Below, in pieces: positions 49,568 through 57,042 of a stretch of DNA of 64,000 nucleotides. Source of the stretch: an uncultured Prevotella sp. (lineage in GTDB: Bacteria; Bacteroidota; Bacteroidia; Bacteroidales; Bacteroidaceae); contig CAMKRS010000002.1 in the NCBI GenBank assembly GCA_946415245.1, positions 186,001 to 250,000 of the forward strand. Reading direction: 5' to 3'. The position numbers were made by a program, and so were the translations under genes. The stretch's first letter is position 1. Every line of letters begins with the position of its first letter. Under the pieces are notes generated by a model. The model was not told the DNA's origin. It saw only the letters and a program-made list of their open reading frames with translations, and searched no databases.

Positions 49568-51496
49568 CTAAAACTCCAAGATCAGACTCTGCCGCGGCCT
49601 CAACTCCAGATCCTTTGACAAATCATAATACCGATTGGTCAAAACATCCTTCACTTTCCCAGCCTTGCCTATCACCTCGGCATAACGACCAACTTCCATC
49701 TTGGCTGCCTTACGGGTGCCATTCAAAACAGTCAGCGCCGTACGACCCTGATACTGACGGGCAATCACATAAACACCATTATAAGGAATAAATTGCGTCA
49801 TGCTACCCTTGGTAATGACATCATTTCCCTGTCTCCAATGCAACAGTCTGCTAAGCCACTGGAACATCGATTGCTCGGCCTTCGAACGACCTTCTTTTGT
49901 AAAACAATTGTGTGTGTCACCTGGAAAACCGCCGGGGAAGTCCTTACGTACATTGCCGTCGGTCACTTCCTTCGTGCCGTTCATCAACACTTCCGTACCA
50001 TAATAGAGCTGTGGGATACGGTTCACCGTCAGTAATAATGCCAAAGCCTGCTTCAAAGCCAAAGTATCACGACCATTGCCCAAAAACCTGTCGGTATCGT
50101 GATTCTCAATAAATGCCATCACGCTCGACGGGTTCGGATAGAGATAATCGTAACAGAAAGAATTGTAAAGACGATTCAATCCGTTCCACCAGGCATCGGT
50201 CTCCTCATTCTTGGCCTGATTCAACTTGTCGAAGAAAGAAAAGTCCATGACCGTCTTGAGGTAGGAATTCTTCTCAGCCAACTTGGAGTCTCGCTGCCAG
50301 GCGGCAGTATAGGCGGGCTCCGTCACCCAGGTCTCACCTACGGTATTGAAGTTCGGATACTCCTCGTCAATCTCTTTCATCCACTGCGCCATCGCATCGG
50401 CATAGGCATAGGGATAGGTATCCATACGGATACCATCAATACCCACCGTCTCAATCCACCAGATACTGTTCTGGATCAAATACCGCATCACATGGGGATT
50501 ATGCTGGTTCAAATCGGGCATCGAAGGCACAAACCAACCCTCCGTCGTTTCCCTCAAATCTACCTTCGAGGCATAGGGGTCCAACACCGGCGTCAACTTG
50601 TAGCTGGTCTGCAAATAAGCACTCTTCGTTGGCTCCGAACCATCTGCATTGGCAGTGAATCCCGTCATCGGGTCTCTACCACTCTGCTCCTCCGTGAGCC
50701 ACTCCGGCGTATTCAACCAGTCCTTCGAAGGCATATCATGCGTCCAGGGGTGCTCAAAACCGCTATGGTTAAAGATCATATCCATGACAATCTTCAAACC
50801 CTTGGCATGGGCCTCATCACAAAGCCGCTTATAATCGGCATTGGTGCCAAAACGGGGGTCTACCTTATAATAATCGGTGGTAGCATAACCATGATAAGTC
50901 GAAAAACCGTTCTCCTGGTCAGGAGAGTCATTCTCCAACACCGGCGTAAACCACAAGGCAGTCACACCCAACTCCTTGAAATAGTCCAGATGCTCCCTGA
51001 TACCGTTCAGATCGCCACCATGACGTAAAGAAGGCTTCGTGCGGTCTTCCTTATAATTGCGCATACCCTTCACCTGCGGGTTGTGACCTGCTCCTTGAGC
51101 AAAACGGTCGGGCATCAACATATACAGCACATCGGCATTGGTGAATCCCTGCCGCTTCTCACCGCTCATCTCCCGCGCCTTCAACTGATACTCCACTTTG
51201 GTCTTATCAAACTTCAACGTCATTGTCCCTGGCTGGGCGTCCTTTACATTAATATATATAAGAAGGTAGTTGGGCGAGTCAAGGCGCACCAGACTATCAA
51301 TCGTGACACCGGGATAGTCAGTGGTCACACTCTGCACATCACGGATGCCATTGCCATAGACCATCAACTGCACCGTCGGGTTCTTCAGTCCCACATACCA
51401 GTCGGTAGGATCTATCCGGTTAATCACTGTCTTTTTAGCTGCCATCACTGTCATGTTCAATGCCACAAGGGCCGTTAAGATAAAAAGTCTTCGCAT
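49568..51496 (-). CDS. SusA-like GH13 alpha-amylase / neopullulanase
   Basis: From ATG 51496 the product is 642 residues. It has a signal peptide (MRRLFILT...VMA), then a cyclomaltodextrinase-type N-terminal beta domain (about 22-120) and a GH13 barrel. Conserved regions: DMIFNHSG (about 239-246), GIRMDTYPYA with the nucleophile Asp (about 358), NTVGETW with the acid/base Glu (about 385) and FIENHDTDR with the third Asp (about 465). Such enzymes cut alpha-1,4 links in maltodextrin or pullulan in the periplasm, as SusA does in Bacteroides. The longer frame from 51535 is rejected because a -7 element (51524-51532) overlaps it. No SusC/SusD/SusR genes lie next to it. Confidence 0.9.
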   Translation of the reverse strand: MRRLFILTALVALNMTVMAAKKTVINRIDPTDWYVGLKNPTVQLMVYGNGIRDVQSVTTDYPGVTIDSLVRLDSPNYLLIYINVKDAQPGTMTLKFDKTKVEYQLKAREMSGEKRQGFTNADVLYMLMPDRFAQGAGHNPQVKGMRNYKEDRTKPSLRHGGDLNGIREHLDYFKELGVTALWFTPVLENDSPDQENGFSTYHGYATTDYYKVDPRFGTNADYKRLCDEAHAKGLKIVMDMIFNHSGFEHPWTHDMPSKDWLNTPEWLTEEQSGRDPMTGFTANADGSEPTKSAYLQTSYKLTPVLDPYASKVDLRETTEGWFVPSMPDLNQHNPHVMRYLIQNSIWWIETVGIDGIRMDTYPYAYADAMAQWMKEIDEEYPNFNTVGETWVTEPAYTAAWQRDSKLAEKNSYLKTVMDFSFFDKLNQAKNEETDAWWNGLNRLYNSFCYDYLYPNPSSVMAFIENHDTDRFLGNGRDTLALKQALALLLTVNRIPQLYYGTEVLMNGTKEVTDGNVRKDFPGGFPGDTHNCFTKEGRSKAEQSMFQWLSRLLHWRQGNDVITKGSMTQFIPYNGVYVIARQYQGRTALTVLNGTRKAAKMEVGRYAEVIGKAGKVKDVLTNRYYDLSKDLELRPRQSLILEF

Positions 51497-51523
51497 ATCG
51501 TTGTTAGCTATTATTTTCACTTT

Positions 51524-51532
51524 GCAAAGATA
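51524..51532 (-). promoter_or_regulatory. -7 promoter element (TATCTTTGC) of the amylase gene
   Basis: It matches TAnnTTTG on the minus strand, 28 bases before the ATG at 51496. It fixes the start choice of the gene. Confidence 0.75.
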
Positions 51533-51543
51533 CAAATATTTTT

Positions 51544-51650
51544 AAAAGTAAAAAAGTAAAAAGGTAAAAAAGTAAGATTAAAAAGGTAAAAAAGTAAACC
51601 CGCACCCTTATTTTTTACCTTTTTACCTTTTTACTTTTTTACTTTTTTAT
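51544..51650. repeat. AT-rich 8-bp tandem repeats forming a long inverted repeat between divergent promoters
   Basis: The left arm (about 51544-51598) is built of AAAAAGTA and AAAAGGTA-like units. The right arm (about 51610-51650) is the reverse complement, with about 27 bp of perfect match. The right arm abuts the -7 element of the U32 gene. Confidence 0.85.
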
Positions 51651-51658
51651 TATCTTTG
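51651..51658 (+). promoter_or_regulatory. -7 promoter element (TATCTTTG) of the U32 gene
   Basis: It matches TAnnTTTG and ends only 8 bases before the ATG at 51667, so the transcript should have a very short or no leader. Confidence 0.75.
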
Positions 51659-51666
51659 CACCCCGA

Positions 51667-52908
51667 ATGAGAATAGAAGACTTTGAAATCATGGCTCCCG
51701 TGGGCTCTCGCGAGTCCCTGGCGGCAGCGATACAGGCAGGAGCAGACAGCATCTACTTCGGCATCGAGAAACTGAACATGAGGGCGCACTCCGCCTCCAC
51801 GTTCACCATCGACGACCTGCGCGACATCGCCCAAGAGTGCGAGGCACACGGCATCAAGAGCTACCTCACCGTCAACACCATCATCTACGGCGAGGACATC
51901 CCCCTGATGCACGAGATCATCGATGCTGCCAAACAAGCAGGCATCTCCGCCGTCATCGCATCGGATGTGGCCGTGATGACGTATTGTAATAAGGTGGGAC
52001 AGGAGGTACACCTCTCCACCCAACTGAACATCTCGAACATCGAGGCCCTGCGCTTCTATGCACAGTTTGCCGATGTTGTAGTACTCGCCCGCGAACTGAA
52101 CATGGACCAGGTAGCGGAGATATACCGTCAGGTAGAGGCAGAGCACATTTGCGGCCCAAGCGGGGAACAAATCCGCATAGAGATGTTCTGTCACGGCGCC
52201 CTCTGTATGGCCATCAGCGGCAAGTGCTACATGAGCCTGCACGCTGCCAACCGCTCCGCCAACCGTGGGGAATGCATTCAGGTATGCCGTCGTTCCTATA
52301 CCGCCACCGACAACGAGACGGGCTACCAACTCGACATCGACAACAAGTACATCATGTCGCCCAAAGACCTAAAAACAGTCCGTTTCATCGATAAAATGAT
52401 GAAGGCTGGCGTCAGGGTATTTAAAATAGAAGGTCGCGCGCGAGGACCAGAATACGTCTATACCGTCGTGAAGTGCTACAAAGAGGCGATTCAGTCTGTA
52501 CTCGATGACGACTTCACAGAAGAAAAGAAGGACGCTTGGGACGAACGCCTTGCCACCGTCTTCAACCGCGGTTTCTGGGATGGCTACTATCAGGGCCAAC
52601 TCATGGGCGAGTGGAACAAAAACTACGGTTCCAACGCCACCGAGCGCAAGGTCTATATCGGCAAAGGGGTGAAATACTTCTCAAAACTCGGAGTGGCGGA
52701 GTTCACCGTCGAGGCCAACACCTTCAAGGTGGGCGATAAGATGCTCATCACCGGCCCCACAACAGGCGTGATGTACGTCACCGCCGACGAGATCCATGGC
52801 GACAACGGCCCCGTTCCCGTCGCTCTCCAAGGCACCCGCGTCTCCATCGCCGTCCCCGCCAAGGTCCGCCCCAGCGATAAACTCTTTAACCTTGTCGCCT
52901 CAGAGTAA
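51667..52908 (+). CDS. U32 family protein (TrhP/YegQ-like, probable RNA hydroxylation)
   Basis: The 413-residue product opens with FEIMAPVGSRESLAAAIQAG and DSIYFGIEKLNMR, the hallmark of peptidase family U32. A Cys cluster follows: FCHGALC (about 175-181), GKCYMS (about 187), GECIQVC (about 203-207), expected to hold an Fe-S cluster in this family. A C-terminal beta domain ends the protein. E. coli relatives TrhP and RlhA hydroxylate tRNA or 23S rRNA with prephenate-derived chemistry; the length and layout fit TrhP better. Some U32 proteins were described as collagenases, so the exact reaction is uncertain. The stop codon lies inside a 9-bp repeat that leads to sufE. Confidence 0.85.
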   Translation: MRIEDFEIMAPVGSRESLAAAIQAGADSIYFGIEKLNMRAHSASTFTIDDLRDIAQECEAHGIKSYLTVNTIIYGEDIPLMHEIIDAAKQAGISAVIASDVAVMTYCNKVGQEVHLSTQLNISNIEALRFYAQFADVVVLARELNMDQVAEIYRQVEAEHICGPSGEQIRIEMFCHGALCMAISGKCYMSLHAANRSANRGECIQVCRRSYTATDNETGYQLDIDNKYIMSPKDLKTVRFIDKMMKAGVRVFKIEGRARGPEYVYTVVKCYKEAIQSVLDDDFTEEKKDAWDERLATVFNRGFWDGYYQGQLMGEWNKNYGSNATERKVYIGKGVKYFSKLGVAEFTVEANTFKVGDKMLITGPTTGVMYVTADEIHGDNGPVPVALQGTRVSIAVPAKVRPSDKLFNLVASE

Positions 52909-52939
52909 TCGGAGTAATCAGAATAATCAGAGTAATCAG
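52904..52939 (+). repeat. 9-bp tandem repeat (AGTAATCAG)4 between the U32 gene and sufE
   Basis: Units AGTAATCGG, AGTAATCAG, AATAATCAG and AGTAATCAG span the U32 stop codon and the gap. The reverse complement of the same unit occurs in frame in rpoN at about 57249-57285. Confidence 0.85.
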
Positions 52940-52943
52940 AAAT

Positions 52944-53363
52944 ATGACAATTAACGAGATTCAAGACGAAATCATCGAGGAGTTCTCCGGTTTCGACGAC
53001 TGGATGGACAAGTACCAGTTACTCATCGACTTGGGCAACGAACAGGAACCGCTCGAAGAGAAATACAAAACAGAGCAGAACCTGATCGATGGCTGCCAGA
53101 GCCGCGTGTGGCTGGTGGCAGACTATGCCGATGACAAGATCCACTTCCGCGCTGAGAGCGACGCGTTGATCGTCAAGGGCATCGTAGCCCTGCTCATCCG
53201 CGTACTCAGCGACCACACCCCTCAGGAGATACTCGACGCCGACCTCTATTTCATCGAAGAGATAGGTCTGAAAGAGCATCTTTCACCCACCCGCTCCAAC
53301 GGACTTGTAGCAATGGTCAAGCAGATGCGCGTTTATGCGCTGGCTTTCAGCGCAAAGCAATAA
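52944..53363 (+). CDS. sufE: SufE, cysteine desulfuration partner for Fe-S cluster assembly
   Basis: The 139-residue protein has the SufE fold pattern. The sulfur-accepting Cys is Cys51 in IDGCQSRVW. IVALLIRVLSDHTPQEI and the C-terminal LSPTRSNGLVAMVKQM follow as in SufE. It takes persulfide sulfur from SufS and passes it to the SUF scaffold. No other suf gene is in the window. It is separated from the U32 gene by a 9-bp repeat gap and may be cotranscribed. A terminator lies downstream. Confidence 0.93.
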   Translation: MTINEIQDEIIEEFSGFDDWMDKYQLLIDLGNEQEPLEEKYKTEQNLIDGCQSRVWLVADYADDKIHFRAESDALIVKGIVALLIRVLSDHTPQEILDADLYFIEEIGLKEHLSPTRSNGLVAMVKQMRVYALAFSAKQ

Positions 53364-53406
53364 ATCAGGCGCTTGAAGCCCACAAAACTTAGCAAAAATT
53401 AACAAA

Positions 53407-53443
53407 AGAAAAGCTGCCCGGCATGGGGAGCTTTTCATTTTTT
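53407..53443 (+). terminator. intrinsic terminator after sufE
   Basis: The stem AAAAGCT-CCC / GGG-AGCTTTT with a small mismatch is followed by T-rich sequence, about 45 bases after the sufE stop and just before the nrdD promoter. Confidence 0.75.
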
Positions 53444-53448
53444 ATTGC

Positions 53449-53456
53449 TATCTTTG
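53449..53456 (+). promoter_or_regulatory. -7 promoter element (TATCTTTG) of nrdDG
   Basis: It matches TAnnTTTG, 33 bases before the nrdD ATG and after the sufE terminator. Confidence 0.75.
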
Positions 53457-53489
53457 CAAACGATTTTAGACTAAAAACTTTAATAATAT

Positions 53490-55733
53490 ATGATCCAAAC
53501 AGTTGTAAAGCGCGACGGACGCATAGTGGGCTTCAATGAACAGAAAATTATGGCTGCCATCCGTAAGGCCATGATCCACACGGACAAAGGCGAAGACGAA
53601 CGCCTCTTGTACCAGATTACCGACCATATCGCACAGCGCGGCGAGAGTCAGATGACCGTGGAACAGATCCAGGACGCCGTGGAAATGGAACTGATGAAGT
53701 CGAGCCGCAAGGATGTGGCTCAGAAATACATTGCCTACCGTCATCAGCGTTCCGTGGCTCGTAAAGCGAAGACACGCGACGTGTTCCTCGATATCGTGAA
53801 CATCAAGAACAATGATGTCACCCGCGAAAACGCGAACATGAATGCTGACACACCGGCAGGCATGATGATGAAATTCGCTTCGGAGACCACCAAGCCCTTC
53901 GTCGACGACTACCTGCTCAGCGAAGAGGCGCGCGAGGCAGTGGAGCATAACTACCTGCATATCCATGACAAGGATTATTATCCCACCAAGTCGCTGACTT
54001 GCGTACAACACCCGCTGGACAACATCCTGACCTGCGGTTTCATCGCTGGTCACGGCGCTTCAAGACCTGCCAAACGCATCGAGACAGCATCCGTACTGGC
54101 CTGTATATCAATGGAATGCTGCCAAAACGAGATGCACGGAGGTCAGGCCATACCTGCCTTCGACTTCTATCTGGCACCTTACGTCCGACTGACGTATATC
54201 GAAGAACTGAAAGCCCTCGAAGACCTCAACGGCGAGAGCTATAAGGACCTCTACGACGAGCCCTTGATGGACTATCTCAAGAAACCCCTCGACGGACTGA
54301 CAGGTAAGGCACGTGCCCAGCAGCACGCCATCAACAAGACCGTAGGACGAGTACATCAGGCTATGGAGGCGTTTATACACAATATGAACACCATCCACTC
54401 TCGCGGTGGCAACCAGGTGGTATTCTCATCCATCAACTACGGTACAGACACCTCTGCCGAGGGACGCTGCATCATGCGCGAGATACTGCTCTCTACCTAC
54501 GAGGGTGTGGGCGGTGGAGAGACGGCTATCTTCCCCATACAGATCTGGAAAAAGAAACGGGGCGTGAACTACCTACCCGAAGACCGTAACTTTGATCTCT
54601 ACCAACTGGCTTGTAAAGTGACGGCACGCAGGTTCTTCCCCAACTTCCTGAACCTCGATGCCTCTTTTAACCAGGATCCCGACTGGCGCGCCGACGACCC
54701 GAAGCGTTATGTCCACGAAGTGGCCACCATGGGCTGCCGTACCCGCGTGTTTGAGAACCGCTTCGGACCAAGAACATCCATCGGCCGTGGTAACATCTCT
54801 TTCTCGACCATCAATATCGTAAAGCTCGCCATCGAGTGTATGTTGGAGGAACCAGATCAGCAGAAACGCATCGATATGTTCTTTGCCAAACTCGATAACC
54901 TACTGGAAATCACGGCAAAACAACTCGATGACCGTTTCCAGTTCCAAAAAACCGCCTTCGCCAAGCAGTTCCCACTGCTGATGAAGAGCCTGTGGATTGG
55001 GGCTGACCAACTGAAACCCAACGATACCATCGAGAGTGTCATCAACCAGGGTACCCTCGGCATCGGCTTCATCGGACTGGCAGAGTGTCTCGTCGCCCTG
55101 ACAGGTAAACACCACGGAGAGAGCGAAGAGAGCCAGGAACTGGGTCTGAGGATCGTCAAATACATGCGACAGCGCGTGAACGACTTCTGTGAGCACTATC
55201 ACCACAATTACTCCGTACTCGCTACACCAGCTGAGGGATTGGCAGGTAAATTCACCAAAAAAGACCGCCAGAAGTTTGGTAGCCTCCCAGGTATCACCGA
55301 CCGCGACTACTACACCAACTCCAATCACGTGCCCGTGTACTACAAGTGCTCTGCCCGACATAAGGCGGAGATAGAAGCGCCCTATCACGAGATAACCCGT
55401 GGTGGACATATCTTCTACGTAGAGATCGACGGCGATGCTACCCACAACCCACAGGTGATCATGAGTGTGGTGGATATGATGGATCAGCTGAATATGGGCT
55501 ACGGCAGCGTCAACCACAACCGTAACCGTTGTATGGACTGTGGCTACGAGAATGCCGACGACCATCTGGAGCGCTGCCCGAAGTGCGGCTCGACCAACAT
55601 CGACAAACTGCAGCGTATCACAGGCTATCTCGTGGGTACCACCGACCGTTGGAACAGTGGCAAGCTCGCAGAGTTGAACGACCGTGTGACACACATCGAC
55701 CACGGTGCACAAGACTTATTCAGTGAAAAGTGA
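53490..55733 (+). CDS. nrdD: anaerobic ribonucleoside-triphosphate reductase (class III)
   Basis: The 747-residue enzyme makes deoxyribonucleotides without oxygen. An ATP-cone domain is at the N-terminus (VVKRDGRIVGFNEQKI, about 4-90). The catalytic domain includes CVQHPLDNIL and HSRGGNQVVFSSINYGTD. A Zn site of four Cys lies near residue 682 (CMDCGYENADDHLERCPKC). The glycyl radical region is RITGYLVGT...RWNSGK with the radical Gly about 712; the Cys found before Gly in the E. coli RVCGYLG motif is Thr here. It is followed by nrdG after a 17-base heptamer gap, as expected for an operon. Confidence 0.95.
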   Translation: MIQTVVKRDGRIVGFNEQKIMAAIRKAMIHTDKGEDERLLYQITDHIAQRGESQMTVEQIQDAVEMELMKSSRKDVAQKYIAYRHQRSVARKAKTRDVFLDIVNIKNNDVTRENANMNADTPAGMMMKFASETTKPFVDDYLLSEEAREAVEHNYLHIHDKDYYPTKSLTCVQHPLDNILTCGFIAGHGASRPAKRIETASVLACISMECCQNEMHGGQAIPAFDFYLAPYVRLTYIEELKALEDLNGESYKDLYDEPLMDYLKKPLDGLTGKARAQQHAINKTVGRVHQAMEAFIHNMNTIHSRGGNQVVFSSINYGTDTSAEGRCIMREILLSTYEGVGGGETAIFPIQIWKKKRGVNYLPEDRNFDLYQLACKVTARRFFPNFLNLDASFNQDPDWRADDPKRYVHEVATMGCRTRVFENRFGPRTSIGRGNISFSTINIVKLAIECMLEEPDQQKRIDMFFAKLDNLLEITAKQLDDRFQFQKTAFAKQFPLLMKSLWIGADQLKPNDTIESVINQGTLGIGFIGLAECLVALTGKHHGESEESQELGLRIVKYMRQRVNDFCEHYHHNYSVLATPAEGLAGKFTKKDRQKFGSLPGITDRDYYTNSNHVPVYYKCSARHKAEIEAPYHEITRGGHIFYVEIDGDATHNPQVIMSVVDMMDQLNMGYGSVNHNRNRCMDCGYENADDHLERCPKCGSTNIDKLQRITGYLVGTTDRWNSGKLAELNDRVTHIDHGAQDLFSEK

Positions 55734-55750
55734 ATAGTGAACAGTGAATA
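55734..55750 (+). repeat. intercistronic heptamer array (ATAGTGA, ACAGTGA) between nrdD and nrdG
   Basis: The gap consists only of ATAGTGA, ACAGTGA and ATA, continuing from the AGTGA that forms the nrdD stop. Confidence 0.8.
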
Positions 55751-56254
55751 ATGATACGGGTACTAGATATCATTGAGGATACGATGGTGGACGGTCCGGG
55801 ATTCCGGACCTCCATCTATTGTGCTGGCTGCCGCCACCACTGTCCTGGCTGTCATAATCCACAATCATGGGCCTTTGACCAGGGACACGAGATGAGCACC
55901 GACGACATCATGAAAATCATCGAGGCAGATCCCTATGCCAACGTCACCTTCAGCGGCGGAGACCCGATGTTTCAGGCAGCAGGCTTCGCAGAACTGGCAC
56001 GTGCGATTCATCAGCGTACCAACAAGGACATCTGGTGCTTCACGGGTTTCACGTATGAGTCGCTCATCACTCAGGAACAACGAGAACTCCTCGAACAAGT
56101 AGACGTACTCGTCGACGGTCCGTACATCGAGAAACTACGCGACCCCGACTTGCTCTTCCGTGGCAGCAGCAACCAACGACTTATCGACGTCCAGGCCTCA
56201 CTTTATAGTGGCGAAGTCATGCTCTGGCATCCGGACATCGCTGTAGCTGTCTGA
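55751..56254 (+). CDS. nrdG: anaerobic ribonucleotide reductase-activating protein (radical SAM)
   Basis: The 167-residue protein carries the radical SAM motif CxxxCxxC (Cys27, Cys31, Cys34 in CAGCRHHCPGC) and the SAM-binding FSGGDPM. It generates the glycyl radical on NrdD using SAM and a 4Fe-4S cluster. Later blocks (DIWCFTGFTYE, VLVDGPYIE, FRGSSNQRLID) are typical of NrdG. It lies directly after nrdD and ends at a terminator. Confidence 0.96.
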   Translation: MIRVLDIIEDTMVDGPGFRTSIYCAGCRHHCPGCHNPQSWAFDQGHEMSTDDIMKIIEADPYANVTFSGGDPMFQAAGFAELARAIHQRTNKDIWCFTGFTYESLITQEQRELLEQVDVLVDGPYIEKLRDPDLLFRGSSNQRLIDVQASLYSGEVMLWHPDIAVAV

Positions 56255-56263
56255 CAGAAAGTT

Positions 56264-56288
56264 TCCCGCGAAAGCGGGATTTTTTGTT
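56264..56288 (+). terminator. intrinsic terminator after nrdG
   Basis: The hairpin TCCCGC-GAAA-GCGGGA is followed by a run of T, 10 bases after the nrdG stop. Confidence 0.88.
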
Positions 56289-56338
56289 TCTACGCAAAAG
56301 TTTTTGCTGTTTCGGTTGCAAAGTTGCGAAAAAAACTG

Positions 56339-56346
56339 TATTTTTG
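56339..56346 (+). promoter_or_regulatory. -7 promoter element (TATTTTTG) for the unknown gene and rpoN
   Basis: It matches TAnnTTTG, 18 bases before the ATG at 56365; a TTGC that could serve as -33 lies about 21 bases upstream. It rules out the longer frame from 56284. Confidence 0.7.
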
Positions 56347-56364
56347 CAAAAAATTAGAGAGTAT

Positions 56365-57015
56365 ATGGCAAAAAACGCTAAATGGTCGGACGATTACTGG
56401 CTGCTTCTGATGCAGATTTACCTACAGAAACCTGTAGGCGTGAAGCCAATGTTCCACCGGAAAATGGTGGACCTGAGTCTGGAACTACACCTGCCTCCCA
56501 ACCTGCTCTTCAACAAGATGTGCCAGATAGCCAATCTGGAAACACCACGTATCGAGCATATCTGGGAGACCTACGGGCAGAACCCCAAGAAACTGGCCCG
56601 TGCCGTCAGCCTATGGCGTGAGATGCGAGGTTATGGCGATGCCAACGCCTTCTATGAGGGCGTAGAGATACAGGAGACCTTTGAACGCGATTTCAAACCT
56701 GTGACAGAAGGTACGGTCATGACACCGGTGATGCTAACCATGATTCTCGACCTCTACTTCCGTCTTACCCCCATCACAATGGTACCAAAGACACCTGAGG
56801 TACAGGAACTGGCAAGACTGATCAAAGTTAAACCAACGGAAGTAGTGGAGGTGATGGAACTGTTCCAACACTGCGACCCTTACCTGAATCGCAAGGATCC
56901 CGCAAACAGTCCTCTAGCTGCGCCCTGCCGTGAGATATGGCGTCGCTACGGCAATGTCGAAACAGAACAACTGGCCTCATATGCAGAACAACTGAAAGAC
57001 TATTTCAAGAGTTAA
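56365..57015 (+). CDS. hypothetical cytoplasmic protein upstream of rpoN (216 aa)
   Basis: From ATG 56365 (MAKNAKWSDDYWLLLMQIYL) the product is 216 residues, helical and without a signal peptide or membrane segment. I do not recognise the family. It has Trp- and Leu-rich helices (WSDDYWLLLM, FRLTPITM) and a C-terminal part with EVVEVMELFQHCDPYLNRKD. It is cotranscribed with rpoN, with only a heptamer array between, so a link to sigma-54 function is possible but not shown. Confidence 0.8.
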   Translation: MAKNAKWSDDYWLLLMQIYLQKPVGVKPMFHRKMVDLSLELHLPPNLLFNKMCQIANLETPRIEHIWETYGQNPKKLARAVSLWREMRGYGDANAFYEGVEIQETFERDFKPVTEGTVMTPVMLTMILDLYFRLTPITMVPKTPEVQELARLIKVKPTEVVEVMELFQHCDPYLNRKDPANSPLAAPCREIWRRYGNVETEQLASYAEQLKDYFKS

Positions 57016-57042
57016 TAGTGAACAGTGAATAGTTAATAGTGA
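57015..57042 (+). repeat. intercistronic heptamer array (ATAGTGA, ACAGTGA, ATAGTTA, ATAGTGA) before rpoN
   Basis: Four units fill the whole gap. The first shares a base with the upstream stop and the last supplies the A of the rpoN ATG. Confidence 0.85.

Noticed and set aside
49568..51496. A full starch utilisation (sus) locus around the amylase
   Set aside because: No susC, susD or susR homologue flanks the gene; its neighbours are a gene-free region and a divergent U32 gene.
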